A DNA stretch of 54,735 nt from Lachnospiraceae bacterium (lineage in GTDB: Bacteria; Bacillota; Clostridia; Lachnospirales; Lachnospiraceae), in contig JAILRC010000048.1 in the NCBI GenBank assembly GCA_024698485.1, forward strand, positions 1 through 54,735. Reading direction: 5' to 3'. A program made the position numbers and the translations under genes. Every line of letters starts with the position of its first letter. Position 1 is the stretch's first letter. This document shows, piece after piece, positions 15,757 to 25,412 of this stretch. The notes below the pieces were generated by a model that was given only the letters and a program-made list of their open reading frames with translations, searched no databases and was not told where the DNA came from.

Positions 15757-18090
15757 TTATTTATTATCGTGCCAGTATTCATCGGGAGTTGTGGGCCAGT
15801 CCGCAGGATTTCTGGAAGGATAGGCGTCACTGTATCTTCCCACTCTTTCCAGCATACGGATGTAGGCCTCAGCCGAATTGAAGGTAGCGTCAAGGTTCAT
15901 GATGTTCTCGTTTGCTTCCGAAACCTTCTTTAAGTAGTCGGGAACAAGTCCGTAATGGGCAACACCCCGATCGCCGTTGATGTCGAAGCTTCTGTTTCCC
16001 GTAACCTGAACGTCGAAGTCCACCGATGCCACGTCATCGCTGTATACGCCTTCATGGAGCGCTCCGAAATCATCATAGTCAACGTCGTTGAACCTGTCTC
16101 CGTAGCCGCTGAAGTAAGGCAGCATGCATGCTCCGTTCACATCGCTTCCGTAAGGGATTCCAAGGACAAGATCGTCCGTGGGATCGCTGTTGGTGTTGTA
16201 CCAGGTGGTGGGAACGGTGTAGGATCGGCCGCCCGTATATCTCTCGTAAAGTTCGTTCTCCAAAACTCCCGTAGTGGGAACTCCGCCTTCGCTGAGTTCG
16301 ATCATCTTCTCAAGGAAATCGGAAGCACAGATCTGGTGATAGTCCAGTGTTTCCCACATCATGGGTGATATCACGCCACCCAGCTGGAAGACCTTTATCA
16401 TTCTGGGAATGTCCAGCTGCTCCCAGGCTTCCGCATCCTCCTTGAACATGTCCAGGATCCTGGTGTGACTGCAGATGATGCCGGGATACTTTTCGTCCCA
16501 GCATATGTCGAGGACTGCGTTCAAAGCCTTGTCGCTCATATGATCCGCTTCGATGACGATGCGCTTTTCAATGAGTTTTCTGATGAGCCATTCTCCCGTT
16601 TCCGTAAGACCGATGGTGTTCTGATGACCCAGTCCGCCGATGCTTGCATCTGCCTTGGGCTGCTTGTATCGTACTCTGGGGTTTACCGCTTCTTCGGGCT
16701 GGTAGAAATCCCCCCTGTTCATATAGTTCATGATGCTGAAGACTTCGCCCTGATAGAGCTGACATCCTCCGAAGCCGTTGTTCAATGCGTGGATGGGGAA
16801 TACAGACCTCACACCCCTGTCATAGAGATGGTCAAGCGCCGCTTCCATACGCGCCAGCTGTCTGTCGCATTCCGACTTGCTCATCTTACCTTCGTGATAA
16901 AGCCCCAGATAATCCTCGTCACAGCCAAGGAAGGTGTCCACTTCCACTCCTAGGAAAACTGCCATCTTGCCCTCGGAAATGACTTCCCTGGCCTCTTCGG
17001 GACTTGTGACGATCCTGAACCAGCCGCAGCCGGGACCGCCGTACTGGGCGTCTATGTATTTTTCCATTTCATATATGTTATCCAGCTGGATCTCCACCAC
17101 CTGCATATCATCCGTCTCCCCGCCGGCATAGGGAGGAAGGGCGTTGGTGATGGCTCCCAAGGTTCCGTTGTTCACGCACTGATGGACAAGGACTCTCTGG
17201 CCTGCAAGATAGGATCTTTCAAGCCATTTGTAATAGGTCTGGATGTGATCCGTGGAATAGGCTGTGGGCCAATACTCGAAGTTGGGATAGCCGCTTGTGT
17301 TGTGGGTAGCGGCTCCGTCAACGATCATGCTCCAGAGACTGAAAATACCGTTTATGCCGTGGGTTCCCGTGCAATCCTTGAGAGCATCAAGGATACCCAG
17401 AGAGCTGAAACTTTTTCCGTAGAAAGTGGCTGCACCCGACCCCAGGTCGTGGTTCAGATGAGCGTGAGTGTCCGCATATCCGATGATGGGCTCCCCTACG
17501 GGGATCTTTGCCATGGTCTCGGAAAGGGGCACAGCTTCTCCGTTGCCGTCCGTAATGTTTATGCACACGTCTGCCTCAGGGAAAGGATTGGTTCCCGAAG
17601 TCTCTTCAAAAAAGAAGTGACAGGAGTCGTCCACCGTGGATCTCCACTTGAGAGATGTGCCCTTTATGCACACATACTGGTTCTTTTCGACAGAAAGAAG
17701 TGTGCAGGATCCGTCCTCAAGAACGTTGATCTTCCATTTGACTCTGTTGTTCAGAGAATTGTTCCTTACAATGGCGTTAAAAGTGTTGTAAGTCAGATAT
17801 CTGCTGTCGGCATCGTAAAGAAGATACTCTCCTAGGGCAGTGGGCTTAAGGTAGAAGATCATGCCCTTGTTGAATTCCGCAGCCTGCGCTTCGTATCCGG
17901 CACTGTTCCCCAACAGATATTTACCGTTTGAAGCCTTGATCCTGTAGAACCTGTTGGCAAGTTCATACATGGGTTTTCCCTTGTCCGATCCCGCCGCTCT
18001 CGCTTCAAGAGCCGGAGATCCCACAAAGCAGAAGATCAGCACAAATGCCGCCAAAAGCGACATGGCCTTTAAAAGCATCCCTTTTTTCAT
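15757..18090 (-). CDS. Secreted M19-like metallohydrolase with N-terminal beta-trefoil-like module
   Basis: 777 residues with a signal peptide ending near ALEARA. Residues 40-175 look like a beta-trefoil (FYRIKASNGKYLLGNSAG and spaced Leu/Tyr repeats), probably a carbohydrate-binding module. The rest resembles the membrane dipeptidase (peptidase M19) TIM barrel: DTHAHL near 212, HQCVNNG near 303, EADHMS near 515, CSHTR near 541 followed by GGVISPMM, and GSDVNG near 648. These match the M19 order of metal and substrate ligands, but the spacing is expanded by large inserts. Likely substrate is a dipeptide or peptidoglycan-type amide (inference). No anchor is visible. Confidence 0.7.
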   Translation of the reverse strand: MKKGMLLKAMSLLAAFVLIFCFVGSPALEARAAGSDKGKPMYELANRFYRIKASNGKYLLGNSAGYEAQAAEFNKGMIFYLKPTALGEYLLYDADSRYLTYNTFNAIVRNNSLNNRVKWKINVLEDGSCTLLSVEKNQYVCIKGTSLKWRSTVDDSCHFFFEETSGTNPFPEADVCINITDGNGEAVPLSETMAKIPVGEPIIGYADTHAHLNHDLGSGAATFYGKSFSSLGILDALKDCTGTHGINGIFSLWSMIVDGAATHNTSGYPNFEYWPTAYSTDHIQTYYKWLERSYLAGQRVLVHQCVNNGTLGAITNALPPYAGGETDDMQVVEIQLDNIYEMEKYIDAQYGGPGCGWFRIVTSPEEAREVISEGKMAVFLGVEVDTFLGCDEDYLGLYHEGKMSKSECDRQLARMEAALDHLYDRGVRSVFPIHALNNGFGGCQLYQGEVFSIMNYMNRGDFYQPEEAVNPRVRYKQPKADASIGGLGHQNTIGLTETGEWLIRKLIEKRIVIEADHMSDKALNAVLDICWDEKYPGIICSHTRILDMFKEDAEAWEQLDIPRMIKVFQLGGVISPMMWETLDYHQICASDFLEKMIELSEGGVPTTGVLENELYERYTGGRSYTVPTTWYNTNSDPTDDLVLGIPYGSDVNGACMLPYFSGYGDRFNDVDYDDFGALHEGVYSDDVASVDFDVQVTGNRSFDINGDRGVAHYGLVPDYLKKVSEANENIMNLDATFNSAEAYIRMLERVGRYSDAYPSRNPADWPTTPDEYWHDNK

Positions 18091-18285
18091 AAAAATACCT
18101 CCTTTGGAAAACGATCTGTTTTCTCACGATCAAATGTATCCCATCCTCTTTTCAAAGCATATCGTTTTTGTCATATTTTATATTGTAATAGTCTACCGAT
18201 TTTCTCCGAAAAATGTTAAATCGTTCCGTTGTCGCCAGCTCTGCGACCCCTTTCCCCCCCCAATCTCTTCCGTAAAAAAATACAC

Positions 18286-18315
18286 TTGCAAAACTCTTGT
18301 CCCGCGTGATATAAT
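18286..18315 (+). promoter_or_regulatory. Promoter of the small acidic membrane protein gene
   Basis: -35 TTGCAA (18286-18291), 18-bp spacer, -10 TATAAT (18310-18315), about 50 bp before the start codon. The left part of this gap (18091-18280) should hold the hydrolase promoter on the minus strand, but I see no clear one. Confidence 0.65.
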
Positions 18316-18373
18316 TCACACCAAAGATGTATTCAGACAGAAGACACTCGCCGTAGGGCTGAAAGGAAAGAAA

Positions 18374-18634
18374 ATGAAAAAGTTTTTTAGATTTTTGGGC
18401 GGATTAACATCAATTGCTGCCGTTGGTTTCGGTGCATATTGTGTATATAAAAAGGTTAAAGAAAACAAAGAAGAGGAAGATGAAGATTTTGACGATCTCT
18501 TCGATGATGAAGAACTGGACGAGAACAAATCAGATCGCGAATATGTATCCATAAACATTACGGGCGACGAGGATACAAAGACAGCAGCCAAAGAGGATGC
18601 ATCTTCCGAAGAAGAAAAAGAAGATAAAGAATGA
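18374..18634 (+). CDS. Small membrane-anchored acidic protein
   Basis: 86 residues from ATG 18374, which follows GAAAGGAAAG; the upstream in-frame start at 17954 would begin inside the neighbouring hydrolase gene and precede the promoter. One N-terminal TM helix (about residues 8-24), a short basic stretch, then a tail of about 55 residues that is almost all Asp, Glu, Ser and Lys and likely disordered. A strong terminator follows. No family recognised; similar short YtxH-like proteins are common in Firmicutes. Confidence 0.75.
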   Translation: MKKFFRFLGGLTSIAAVGFGAYCVYKKVKENKEEEDEDFDDLFDDEELDENKSDREYVSINITGDEDTKTAAKEDASSEEEKEDKE

Positions 18635-18641
18635 TCTTTCA

Positions 18642-18667
18642 CCCCGACTTCAGCTCGGGGTTTTTTT
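18642..18667 (+). terminator. Rho-independent terminator
   Basis: CCCCGA (18642-18647) pairs with TCGGGG (18655-18660), followed by seven T. It ends the small acidic protein transcript 26 bp before the glf start, so glf needs its own promoter or read-through. Confidence 0.92.
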
Positions 18668-18692
18668 AATATTGTAAAAAGGGAGAAAGCAT

Positions 18693-19805
18693 ATGTATGA
18701 CTATCTTATCGTAGGCGCAGGCCTCTATGGAGCGGTGTTTGCAAGGCTTGCCACAGATGCGGGCAAAAAAGTTCTTGTGATCGACAAAAGAAGCACGGTG
18801 GCAGGTAACATCTATACCGAAAAACAGGAAGGCATCAACGTTCACATTTACGGTGCCCACATCTTCCACACCAACAACAAAGAGGTGTGGGATTTCCTGA
18901 ACAGATATGCCACCTTTAACCGTTTTACCAACAGTCCGGTGGCCAATTACAAGGGTGAGCTCTACTCTCTTCCCTTCAATATGTACACTTTCAACAAGAT
19001 GTGGGGAGTGGTGACTCCGGAGGAAGCTGCGGCAAAGATCGAGGAGCAGAGGAAAGAGATCAAGGGAGAGCCCAAAAATCTCGAAGAGCAGGCCATATCC
19101 TTAGTGGGCCGCGACATCTACGAAAAGCTCATCAAGGGCTACACCGAGAAGCAGTGGGGAAGAGACTGCAAAGACCTGCCCGCTTTCATCATAAAGCGTC
19201 TTCCCGTGCGCCTCACCTTCGACAACAACTATTTTAACGCACTTTTCCAGGGCATTCCCGTGGGCGGTTACACAAAGATGATCGAGAATATGCTAAAAGG
19301 CATAGAAGTGCGCCTTAACACCGACTATCTCAAGGATCGTGAAAACCTTAAGGCATTGGCGAAAAAAGTAGTTTACACAGGTCCCGTGGACGCTTACTTC
19401 GACTACTCTCTCGGCACACTGGAGTACCGTTCCGTACGTTTTGAGAACGAGACTCTGGACAAGCCCAGTTTTCAGGGTAATGCGGCTGTCAACTACACTG
19501 ACCGCGAAACACCCTGGACCAGGATCATCGAGCACAAGTGGTTTGAATTCGGCAAGGACGAGAACGGAAACGACCTTCCCAAGACCGTCATCAGCCGTGA
19601 ATACAGCTCCGAATGGAAGCCCGGAGACGAGCCCTACTATCCCGTAAACGATGCCAAGAACGGTGCCCTGTACGAAGAATACAGGAAGCTTGCCGAAAAG
19701 GAAAACAACGTCATTTTCGGCGGACGTCTCGGCGAATACAAATACTATGACATGGACAAGACTGTGGAAGCTGCCATGGACAAATTTAAAAAGGAAGGCA
19801 GATAG
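18693..19805 (+). CDS. glf: UDP-galactopyranose mutase
   Basis: Converts UDP-galactopyranose to UDP-galactofuranose for surface glycans, an FAD enzyme in the cytoplasm. 370 residues is full length. The N-terminal Rossmann motif IVGAGLYGAVFA (residues 6-17), the family signature HIYGAHIFHT near 51-60, GYTEKQWGRD near 148-157 and the conserved Arg/Tyr-rich C-terminal part are all present. Ribosome site AAAGGGAG. It converges on a histidine kinase gene with a 2-bp gap and no terminator between. The wall-polymer transferases at 26837-28933 may use furanose sugars, but are not in the same operon. Confidence 0.95.
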   Translation: MYDYLIVGAGLYGAVFARLATDAGKKVLVIDKRSTVAGNIYTEKQEGINVHIYGAHIFHTNNKEVWDFLNRYATFNRFTNSPVANYKGELYSLPFNMYTFNKMWGVVTPEEAAAKIEEQRKEIKGEPKNLEEQAISLVGRDIYEKLIKGYTEKQWGRDCKDLPAFIIKRLPVRLTFDNNYFNALFQGIPVGGYTKMIENMLKGIEVRLNTDYLKDRENLKALAKKVVYTGPVDAYFDYSLGTLEYRSVRFENETLDKPSFQGNAAVNYTDRETPWTRIIEHKWFEFGKDENGNDLPKTVISREYSSEWKPGDEPYYPVNDAKNGALYEEYRKLAEKENNVIFGGRLGEYKYYDMDKTVEAAMDKFKKEGR

Positions 19806-19807
19806 AT

Positions 19808-22372
19808 CTACCTTCCTACCCAGTCGTTCAGGACTTTTATGAGTTTCTCCATTTCCAGAGGTTTTGCGAGATGCTCGTTCATACCCGCATTTCTTGACAT
19901 CTGAACATCCTCCGCAAAAGCGTTTGCGGTGAGAGCTATGATCGGAACCTTTTTGTAATAGGCTCCGGTCATTTTTCTTATGTTGGAAGCCGCATCAAAC
20001 CCGTTCATCACGGGCATCTGAAGATCCATGAAAACTATGTCGTAGTACTTTGCGGGAACGGAAGCCATCTTTTCCACCGCTTCCTTGCCGTCTTTCACCC
20101 TTTCCACCGCCATGTTGGTCATGCCGATGAGTTCCGTGGCTATTTCAGCGTTGATCTCGTTATCCTCCACCAGGAGGCATCTTGTGCCCGAGAAATCGTT
20201 CTGCAGGCTCTTTTCTTCCTTTTCCTTTTTCCCTTTCTCTTCGTCCGCAGTCTTAAGTACCACAGTCACCACAAAGACCGTACCCTTGTTGAGTTTACTG
20301 GAGACTTTGATACTTCCGTTCATCATTTCCACAAGGTTCTTGGTGATGGCCATGCCCAGACCCGTTCCCTGGATGTGCTCCAGTCTTTCGTCATCCGTGG
20401 CTCTGGAAAAGGGTTTGAAAAGATTTTCCTGGAATTTTCTGCTCATGCCGAATCCGTTGTCGGAAACGGTGATTTCCAGCATGGTAAAGCCCCGACGATC
20501 GATGTCCTTTTCGCTGACGGTGATGCGTATCATTCCGTTTTCGGGGGTGTATTTAAAGGCGTTGCTGGTAATATTGTTCATGATCTGCCTGATGCGCCCC
20601 TTGTCTCCGATGACTCTCGGATGAGGGAAATCCGCTCCGATCACTTCGATGTTCTGTTTCTTCTCTTCAGCCTGAGTTTCCGCAATGATCTGCATACCTT
20701 CCACAAGTTCGGAAACATCAAACACTTCTTCCTGCAGGAAACTCTGTCCCGCCTCGATCTTGCTCATATCAAGGACTTCGTTGATAAGATCCAGAAGCTG
20801 TCCCGAAGATATGGCGATCTTTTTAAGGCAGTCCTTCACCCTGTCCATATCATCAATATGGCTTTCCGCGATCCGGGTCATTCCCACGATGGCATTCATG
20901 GGTGTCCTGATGTCATGGGACATATTGGCAAGAAAGGCACTCTTTGCGGAATTGGCTTTCTCCGCATTGATATATGCTTCTTCCAGAGCGGAACGGCTTC
21001 TTTCGTCCTGGTCCTTTAGCTGACTGATGTCCTCGGCGCAGAGCAGAGCCGTCTCCACTCCCATGCTTCCCTTTTTCAAAGGAATGATGAATAGTTTTTC
21101 CCACTTGGAAGCAAGCCCCGCCAAATGGTATTCATATGCCCTGTAGGTGTTCTTTTCCTCCAGGAAACGCTTGAGGCTCATGGGACTCAGAGCGATCATT
21201 ACGGATCTTTTAGCGTTGATGTCATAGGCCATTCGGCCCACATATTCCACCATATCCGTATATCTTCCCGTGTCCTGAAGATTTTTGTCCACCGTTTCTT
21301 TTCCGGTGATAAATGTAAATGTATTCTCTACAAAATCTATCTCTATAACCTTTGTAAAAAGGCTTATGACCGCACTGATGATGTTGTCGGAAACCGCATT
21401 CTGTTTTTCCAGTTTTTTGCTCCTCTTACGCTCATAAAACATGAGCACCAGAAGATAGGCAGTAACGCTGCCCACGCACACCAGCTGAAGCGTAGCCAGT
21501 GCTCTGTAATTGTCACGCAGGATCCTGGATGTGATGTCGTCGGGAATGATCTCGATTATGATGAGGCCGCTGTGTTCGCAAAAGGTGTTCTTAATATAGT
21601 CAAAGCCCGTATTCGTGGCCTTCTTAAAACATTCCGTTTCATCTGCCGTGGGGATGGTATAGTTTTCTTCTTCCTCTGTTTTCACATATTTTTCCGAATT
21701 AAAATGCTCACTTGCAGTCTCATGCCTGTGAGTACACCCGTAACTCGTCACAACTCTGCCTTCGGAAGTGATGAGAATGGCCTCCACCGGCAACCCGTAG
21801 TAACTTCCCGAAAGAAAATCTCCCATCCCGTCGCTGTCATATCCGCCGAACAGAACGCCCCATATTTCCCCGTCCTTCATGACGGGAGCATAGGAAAGAA
21901 GATAGTTTTTTTTCGTCAGAGATGCGTTAAACACCAGTCCCACGCCTGTTTTTCCCTGTATACCGTTTTTATAGTACTCGGTCTCTGAAGCATCATATCT
22001 CACTCCTTCACTGGTGACGGCATTGCCTTCCCTGTCACAAAAACCCACAACAGTGAAAGATGAGTTGTCGCGGATCCTGACCACTCCTTCCGCAGTGATA
22101 TCCGATCCGTCCCCTACCGCAGATTCCATTTTGGCAAGGATCCTGATGGCATTTTCTGCCCCTGAGACTACACTGTCAAAAAAAACAGCATTTCTCTTAC
22201 CCTCAGTTTCAAGAAACGTCTTCATATCATTCATTGTCTTCTTTTTAAGTGCATCAGAATAAGTGCCCATCGATGCGGTGATAATGATGAGCACTACCAG
22301 GAGAAGCACTATATGCAATCTTCCGCTCTCCTCAGGTTTTTCCTCTGCGACACGGTTCGGACGTTTTTTCAT
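19808..22372 (-). CDS. Hybrid sensor histidine kinase, membrane-bound
   Basis: 854 residues: TM helix 1 (about 18-38), an extracellular Cache-like sensor (about 45-300), TM helix 2 (about 308-328), a PAS-like linker (330-460), HisKA with H-box ANMSHDIRTPMNAI (His near 485), HATPase with N-box MNNITSNAFKYTPENG and G-boxes DNGFGM and GTGLGMAI, and a C-terminal receiver with phosphoacceptor D in VFMDLQMP (about 780). The phosphorelay must end in another protein, and no partner HPt or output regulator is adjacent. The ligand is unknown. It shares domain order and many segments with the soluble kinase at 29275. Confidence 0.9.
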   Translation of the reverse strand: MKKRPNRVAEEKPEESGRLHIVLLLVVLIIITASMGTYSDALKKKTMNDMKTFLETEGKRNAVFFDSVVSGAENAIRILAKMESAVGDGSDITAEGVVRIRDNSSFTVVGFCDREGNAVTSEGVRYDASETEYYKNGIQGKTGVGLVFNASLTKKNYLLSYAPVMKDGEIWGVLFGGYDSDGMGDFLSGSYYGLPVEAILITSEGRVVTSYGCTHRHETASEHFNSEKYVKTEEEENYTIPTADETECFKKATNTGFDYIKNTFCEHSGLIIIEIIPDDITSRILRDNYRALATLQLVCVGSVTAYLLVLMFYERKRSKKLEKQNAVSDNIISAVISLFTKVIEIDFVENTFTFITGKETVDKNLQDTGRYTDMVEYVGRMAYDINAKRSVMIALSPMSLKRFLEEKNTYRAYEYHLAGLASKWEKLFIIPLKKGSMGVETALLCAEDISQLKDQDERSRSALEEAYINAEKANSAKSAFLANMSHDIRTPMNAIVGMTRIAESHIDDMDRVKDCLKKIAISSGQLLDLINEVLDMSKIEAGQSFLQEEVFDVSELVEGMQIIAETQAEEKKQNIEVIGADFPHPRVIGDKGRIRQIMNNITSNAFKYTPENGMIRITVSEKDIDRRGFTMLEITVSDNGFGMSRKFQENLFKPFSRATDDERLEHIQGTGLGMAITKNLVEMMNGSIKVSSKLNKGTVFVVTVVLKTADEEKGKKEKEEKSLQNDFSGTRCLLVEDNEINAEIATELIGMTNMAVERVKDGKEAVEKMASVPAKYYDIVFMDLQMPVMNGFDAASNIRKMTGAYYKKVPIIALTANAFAEDVQMSRNAGMNEHLAKPLEMEKLIKVLNDWVGR

Positions 22373-22499
22373 AGTCTTGATCCCAAGCTACACAAATACT
22401 TTTCTTCGCCACAGGTTCCGATAAAATGGTCAGGTCCCTGTTTTTAAATCACACTTCCCAACCATATCATTCATTATAAATCCAAATCTCCAACAAAAG

Positions 22500-22543
22500 T
22501 CGGCGCCTAAGCGGAAAACTTCCGCTTAGGCGCCGATTTTTTT
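22500..22543. terminator. Long perfect hairpin after the trpXYZ operon
   Basis: A 17-bp perfect stem (22500-22516 with 22520-22536) and a 3-base loop. On the plus strand it is followed by seven T; on the minus strand, where the trpZ transcript ends, only ACTTTTG follows. It probably ends trpXYZ transcription and may also block antisense transcription from the kinase side. Confidence 0.75.
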
Positions 22544-22553
22544 CGTTCATATA

Positions 22554-23339
22554 TCAGGAAAGCAGGATCCTGTCATTATCCAGAGCATTTCCCGCATTTT
22601 CTTTAAATTTTCTAAGCAGATCTTCCGTAGTCAGAGACTTCTTTTCATCTCCGCTCACATCATAGATCACGTTTCCGTTGTCCATCATTATGAGACGATT
22701 GCCAAGTTCCAGAGCCTGCTGCATGTTGTGAGTGATCATGAGACAGGTGAGATTGTTCTCTTCCACTATCTTTTTCGTAAGTTCTATGACCTTGTCCGCA
22801 GTTGCGGGATCGAGAGCCGCCGTGTGTTCATCCAGAAGAAGGATCTTGGGCGGATTGTATGTGGCCATGAGGAGAGTCAGAGCCTGACGCTGACCTCCCG
22901 AAAGAAGTCCCACAGGCTGTTCAAGCCTGTCCTCAAGCCCCATTTCAAGGAGAGAGAGTTTTTCCTTAAAAGCGTTCCTCTCGGCTTTTGTGATGCGTGA
23001 AAGCCAGCCGCCGCGTCCCGCCGCCAGAGTGAGGTTTTCTTCTATGCTCATGCCCGGAGCGCTTCCCAACATGGGATCCTGAAAGAGTCTGCCTATCTTT
23101 CTCGCTCTTTTGTGATCCGACTGCATGGTAATGTCTTCGTCATCAAGAAGTATCCTTCCCGAATCGGTAAAAAAGCTTCCGGCGATAGCATTAAAAAGGG
23201 TCGATTTTCCCGCTCCGTTGGAACCAATGATGGTGATGAAATCCCCGTCATTCACCGTAAGGGAAAGATCTTTTATGGCCACCTTTTCATTAATGGTCCC
23301 GGGATTAAATGTTTTGGATATGTGCTCTATCTTAAGCAT
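22554..23339 (-). CDS. trpZ: Tryptophan ABC importer, ATP-binding protein TrpZ
   Basis: 261 residues with Walker A GSNGAGKST, signature LLSGGQRQALTLLMA, Walker B LLLLDEHTAALDP and MITHN. Very close in layout to the ATPase at 10424. Start chosen at 23339 (MLKIEHI), because AGGAGG lies 7 nt upstream; the earlier ATG (23345) is too close to that site. It overlaps the permease gene by 8 bp. Last gene of the T-box operon. Confidence 0.88.
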   Translation of the reverse strand: MLKIEHISKTFNPGTINEKVAIKDLSLTVNDGDFITIIGSNGAGKSTLFNAIAGSFFTDSGRILLDDEDITMQSDHKRARKIGRLFQDPMLGSAPGMSIEENLTLAAGRGGWLSRITKAERNAFKEKLSLLEMGLEDRLEQPVGLLSGGQRQALTLLMATYNPPKILLLDEHTAALDPATADKVIELTKKIVEENNLTCLMITHNMQQALELGNRLIMMDNGNVIYDVSGDEKKSLTTEDLLRKFKENAGNALDNDRILLS

Positions 23340-24285
23340 TTTCATCCCTCCTTTCCCCGGCGTAGCCTTTCTTCAGTTCAAGTTTTCTCATGAACATGGG
23401 ATACCTGGATCTCATGTAAGGTCCGAAGATAGCGATCACCACGATCACGGAAGAAACAAGTTTAAGCATTGAAGCAGGCATATTAAATCTCAGCGCTATG
23501 GTGTAGACCAGTCTGAAAAGGACAGCTCCGATAACCGCACCCACGGCGCGCTTTGCGATCTTCCCTCTGCTCATGAACACTCCGCCGATGAGGAGAGAAG
23601 CAAGGGCTATGGTAACCATACCGCCTCCGATGTCAATGTTTGCGGATTTCTGATACTGGGCCATGAGACATCCCGAAAGACCTGTGATGGCGTTGGCTAC
23701 ACAAAGGCCTGTGATGGTGGTGAAGGCAGGATTGATGGATGAAGCTTTCACCATGGCCGAATTGTTTCCGGTGGCACGGATGGCAAGTCCAAGACGCGTT
23801 CTTAAGAAAAAGGCCAGAAAAAGGATCACGATGATGACAAAAAACAACACAGTGAGTGTCTTGTACCAGTCAAGCCAGATCCCGAGAGCCGTATTTCCTT
23901 CTTTGTCAAACAACGATCTCATCATTGTAAAGACCGTCTTAACTTTATTAAGATTCACCTGAGAAGAATCTCCCATAATGGCGATGTTTACGGAATACAA
24001 GCCTGTGTTGACCACGATTCCGGAAAGCAGGCTGTCTATGCCCATCTTTGTCTGGAGTATGGAAACCACAAAACCTGAGATTACTCCCGCAAACATGGCT
24101 GCAAATACAGCCAGGATGGGATGTCCCGAAAGGGCCACCATAGCACCCACGGCTGCTCCCAGAGTGAAGCAGCCGTCGGTAGACAGATCGCATACATTTA
24201 ACATGGAATAGCTCAGAAACAGCGCCAGAACCGTAAGGGAACTGATGAGACCCAATTCAAGCGTTGTCTGGATCAGAAGCATCAT
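23332..24285 (-). CDS. trpY: Tryptophan ABC importer, permease TrpY
   Basis: 317-residue permease of the COG4120 group with about eight to nine TM helices. DLSTDGCFTLGAAVG near the N-terminus and GLAIRATGNNSAMVKASSI match the paralogue at 11235. GGAGGATT precedes the tandem ATGATG start. It sits between trpX (47-nt gap) and trpZ (overlap). Confidence 0.87.
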   Translation of the reverse strand: MMLLIQTTLELGLISSLTVLALFLSYSMLNVCDLSTDGCFTLGAAVGAMVALSGHPILAVFAAMFAGVISGFVVSILQTKMGIDSLLSGIVVNTGLYSVNIAIMGDSSQVNLNKVKTVFTMMRSLFDKEGNTALGIWLDWYKTLTVLFFVIIVILFLAFFLRTRLGLAIRATGNNSAMVKASSINPAFTTITGLCVANAITGLSGCLMAQYQKSANIDIGGGMVTIALASLLIGGVFMSRGKIAKRAVGAVIGAVLFRLVYTIALRFNMPASMLKLVSSVIVVIAIFGPYMRSRYPMFMRKLELKKGYAGERRDENA

Positions 24286-24332
24286 AACTCAATCCTCCGA
24301 AAACGATAGCTGTTACTTTCAAGACTTCCCCA

Positions 24333-25355
24333 TCAGTTAAAAGATTCGGCTGTCTTGATCTCCTGCACCTTTGTGCAGAGAGGGGAAAACGCCTTCTTTA
24401 TGGTTTCAAAGTCAAAACCGATGGTCTTGCAGATCTCTGTATTTACTGTGGCTGTTCCGTTGTCAAAGGTACGAACGGGAACATCCTTGGGGTTCTTCTT
24501 GTCAACCAGTATCTCTTTGATCATTTCCGCAGTTTCAACACCGAGGTTTGCATAATCCACGCCGTATCCGAGGAAGGCACCGTTCAGGGCGAAGGAATCC
24601 GCACCTGCATAGTGAGGGATCTTTGCTGCCGCAAGCTTCTCATAGATGGAAAGTTCTGCCTGCATGATGGTGTTGTCACTGGGTGTGAAGATTGCATCCA
24701 CGCCGTCTGCGATCATTGCATCCGCAGCAAGGATAACTTCGGAAACGTTTGTACCTGTATGCTCTACGAACTTAACGCCCTTCTTGTTGAGGTAATCCTT
24801 AGCCTGTGCAATGGCTGTTGTGGAAGCATCCTGACCTGCGTCATAGAGAAGTCCGATGAGGTCGGCGTTGGGATCTGCAGCGAAGATGAGGTTGAAAATA
24901 GCTGCGGTATCAAGGTAGTCGGAAGTTCCCGTCACATTTGCGCCGGGCTTTTCAAGAGATTCGACTATGCCTGTTGCAAGAGGATCGGAAACTGCAGCAA
25001 ACACTACGGGGATCCTGTTGTCTTCCGTAGCCCCCTGCATGGTCATGGCAACGGGTGTTGCAATGCCCACCATAAGATCCACCTTCTGGGCGATGAAATT
25101 CTGAACGATCTGGTTCATGAGGTTTGCATCTGCGTTGCAGTTCTGATAGATGATCTCGAACTTGATGTCATCTGTTTCGCAGCTCTTAAGTGTATTCTGA
25201 ATGTTCTCGCAGATCTGGTTCAGGGAAGCGTCATCCACGTAATTGCAGAGACCGATCTTAAAAGTTGCATCCTTCTTCTTTCCGCATGCCGCCATGCTGA
25301 GCACCATTGTGAGTGCCATTAATACCGTAACGATCCTTTTCATTGTTTTCTTCAT
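24333..25355 (-). CDS. trpX: Tryptophan-binding lipoprotein TrpX
   Basis: 340 residues with a lipobox ending in Cys24 (LSMAAC) and a COG2984-type binding fold (FKIGLCNYVDDASLNQ, then GIATPVAMTMQGAT and FTPSDNTIMQAE). Substrate is inferred to be tryptophan from the UGG specifier of the T-box leader and from the known trpXYZ association, not from the protein itself. AAAGGAG lies 9 nt before the ATG. Confidence 0.85.
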   Translation of the reverse strand: MKKTMKRIVTVLMALTMVLSMAACGKKKDATFKIGLCNYVDDASLNQICENIQNTLKSCETDDIKFEIIYQNCNADANLMNQIVQNFIAQKVDLMVGIATPVAMTMQGATEDNRIPVVFAAVSDPLATGIVESLEKPGANVTGTSDYLDTAAIFNLIFAADPNADLIGLLYDAGQDASTTAIAQAKDYLNKKGVKFVEHTGTNVSEVILAADAMIADGVDAIFTPSDNTIMQAELSIYEKLAAAKIPHYAGADSFALNGAFLGYGVDYANLGVETAEMIKEILVDKKNPKDVPVRTFDNGTATVNTEICKTIGFDFETIKKAFSPLCTKVQEIKTAESFN

Positions 25356-25412
25356 TTTCTTTTCTCCTTTGCACTTTAAATGTTTGTTTTGCTCCGGGAC
25401 AAGATTATAAGT

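Noticed and set aside
17954-18373. N-terminal extension of the small acidic membrane protein
   Set aside because: It would start inside the hydrolase signal peptide region and precede the promoter at 18286-18315.
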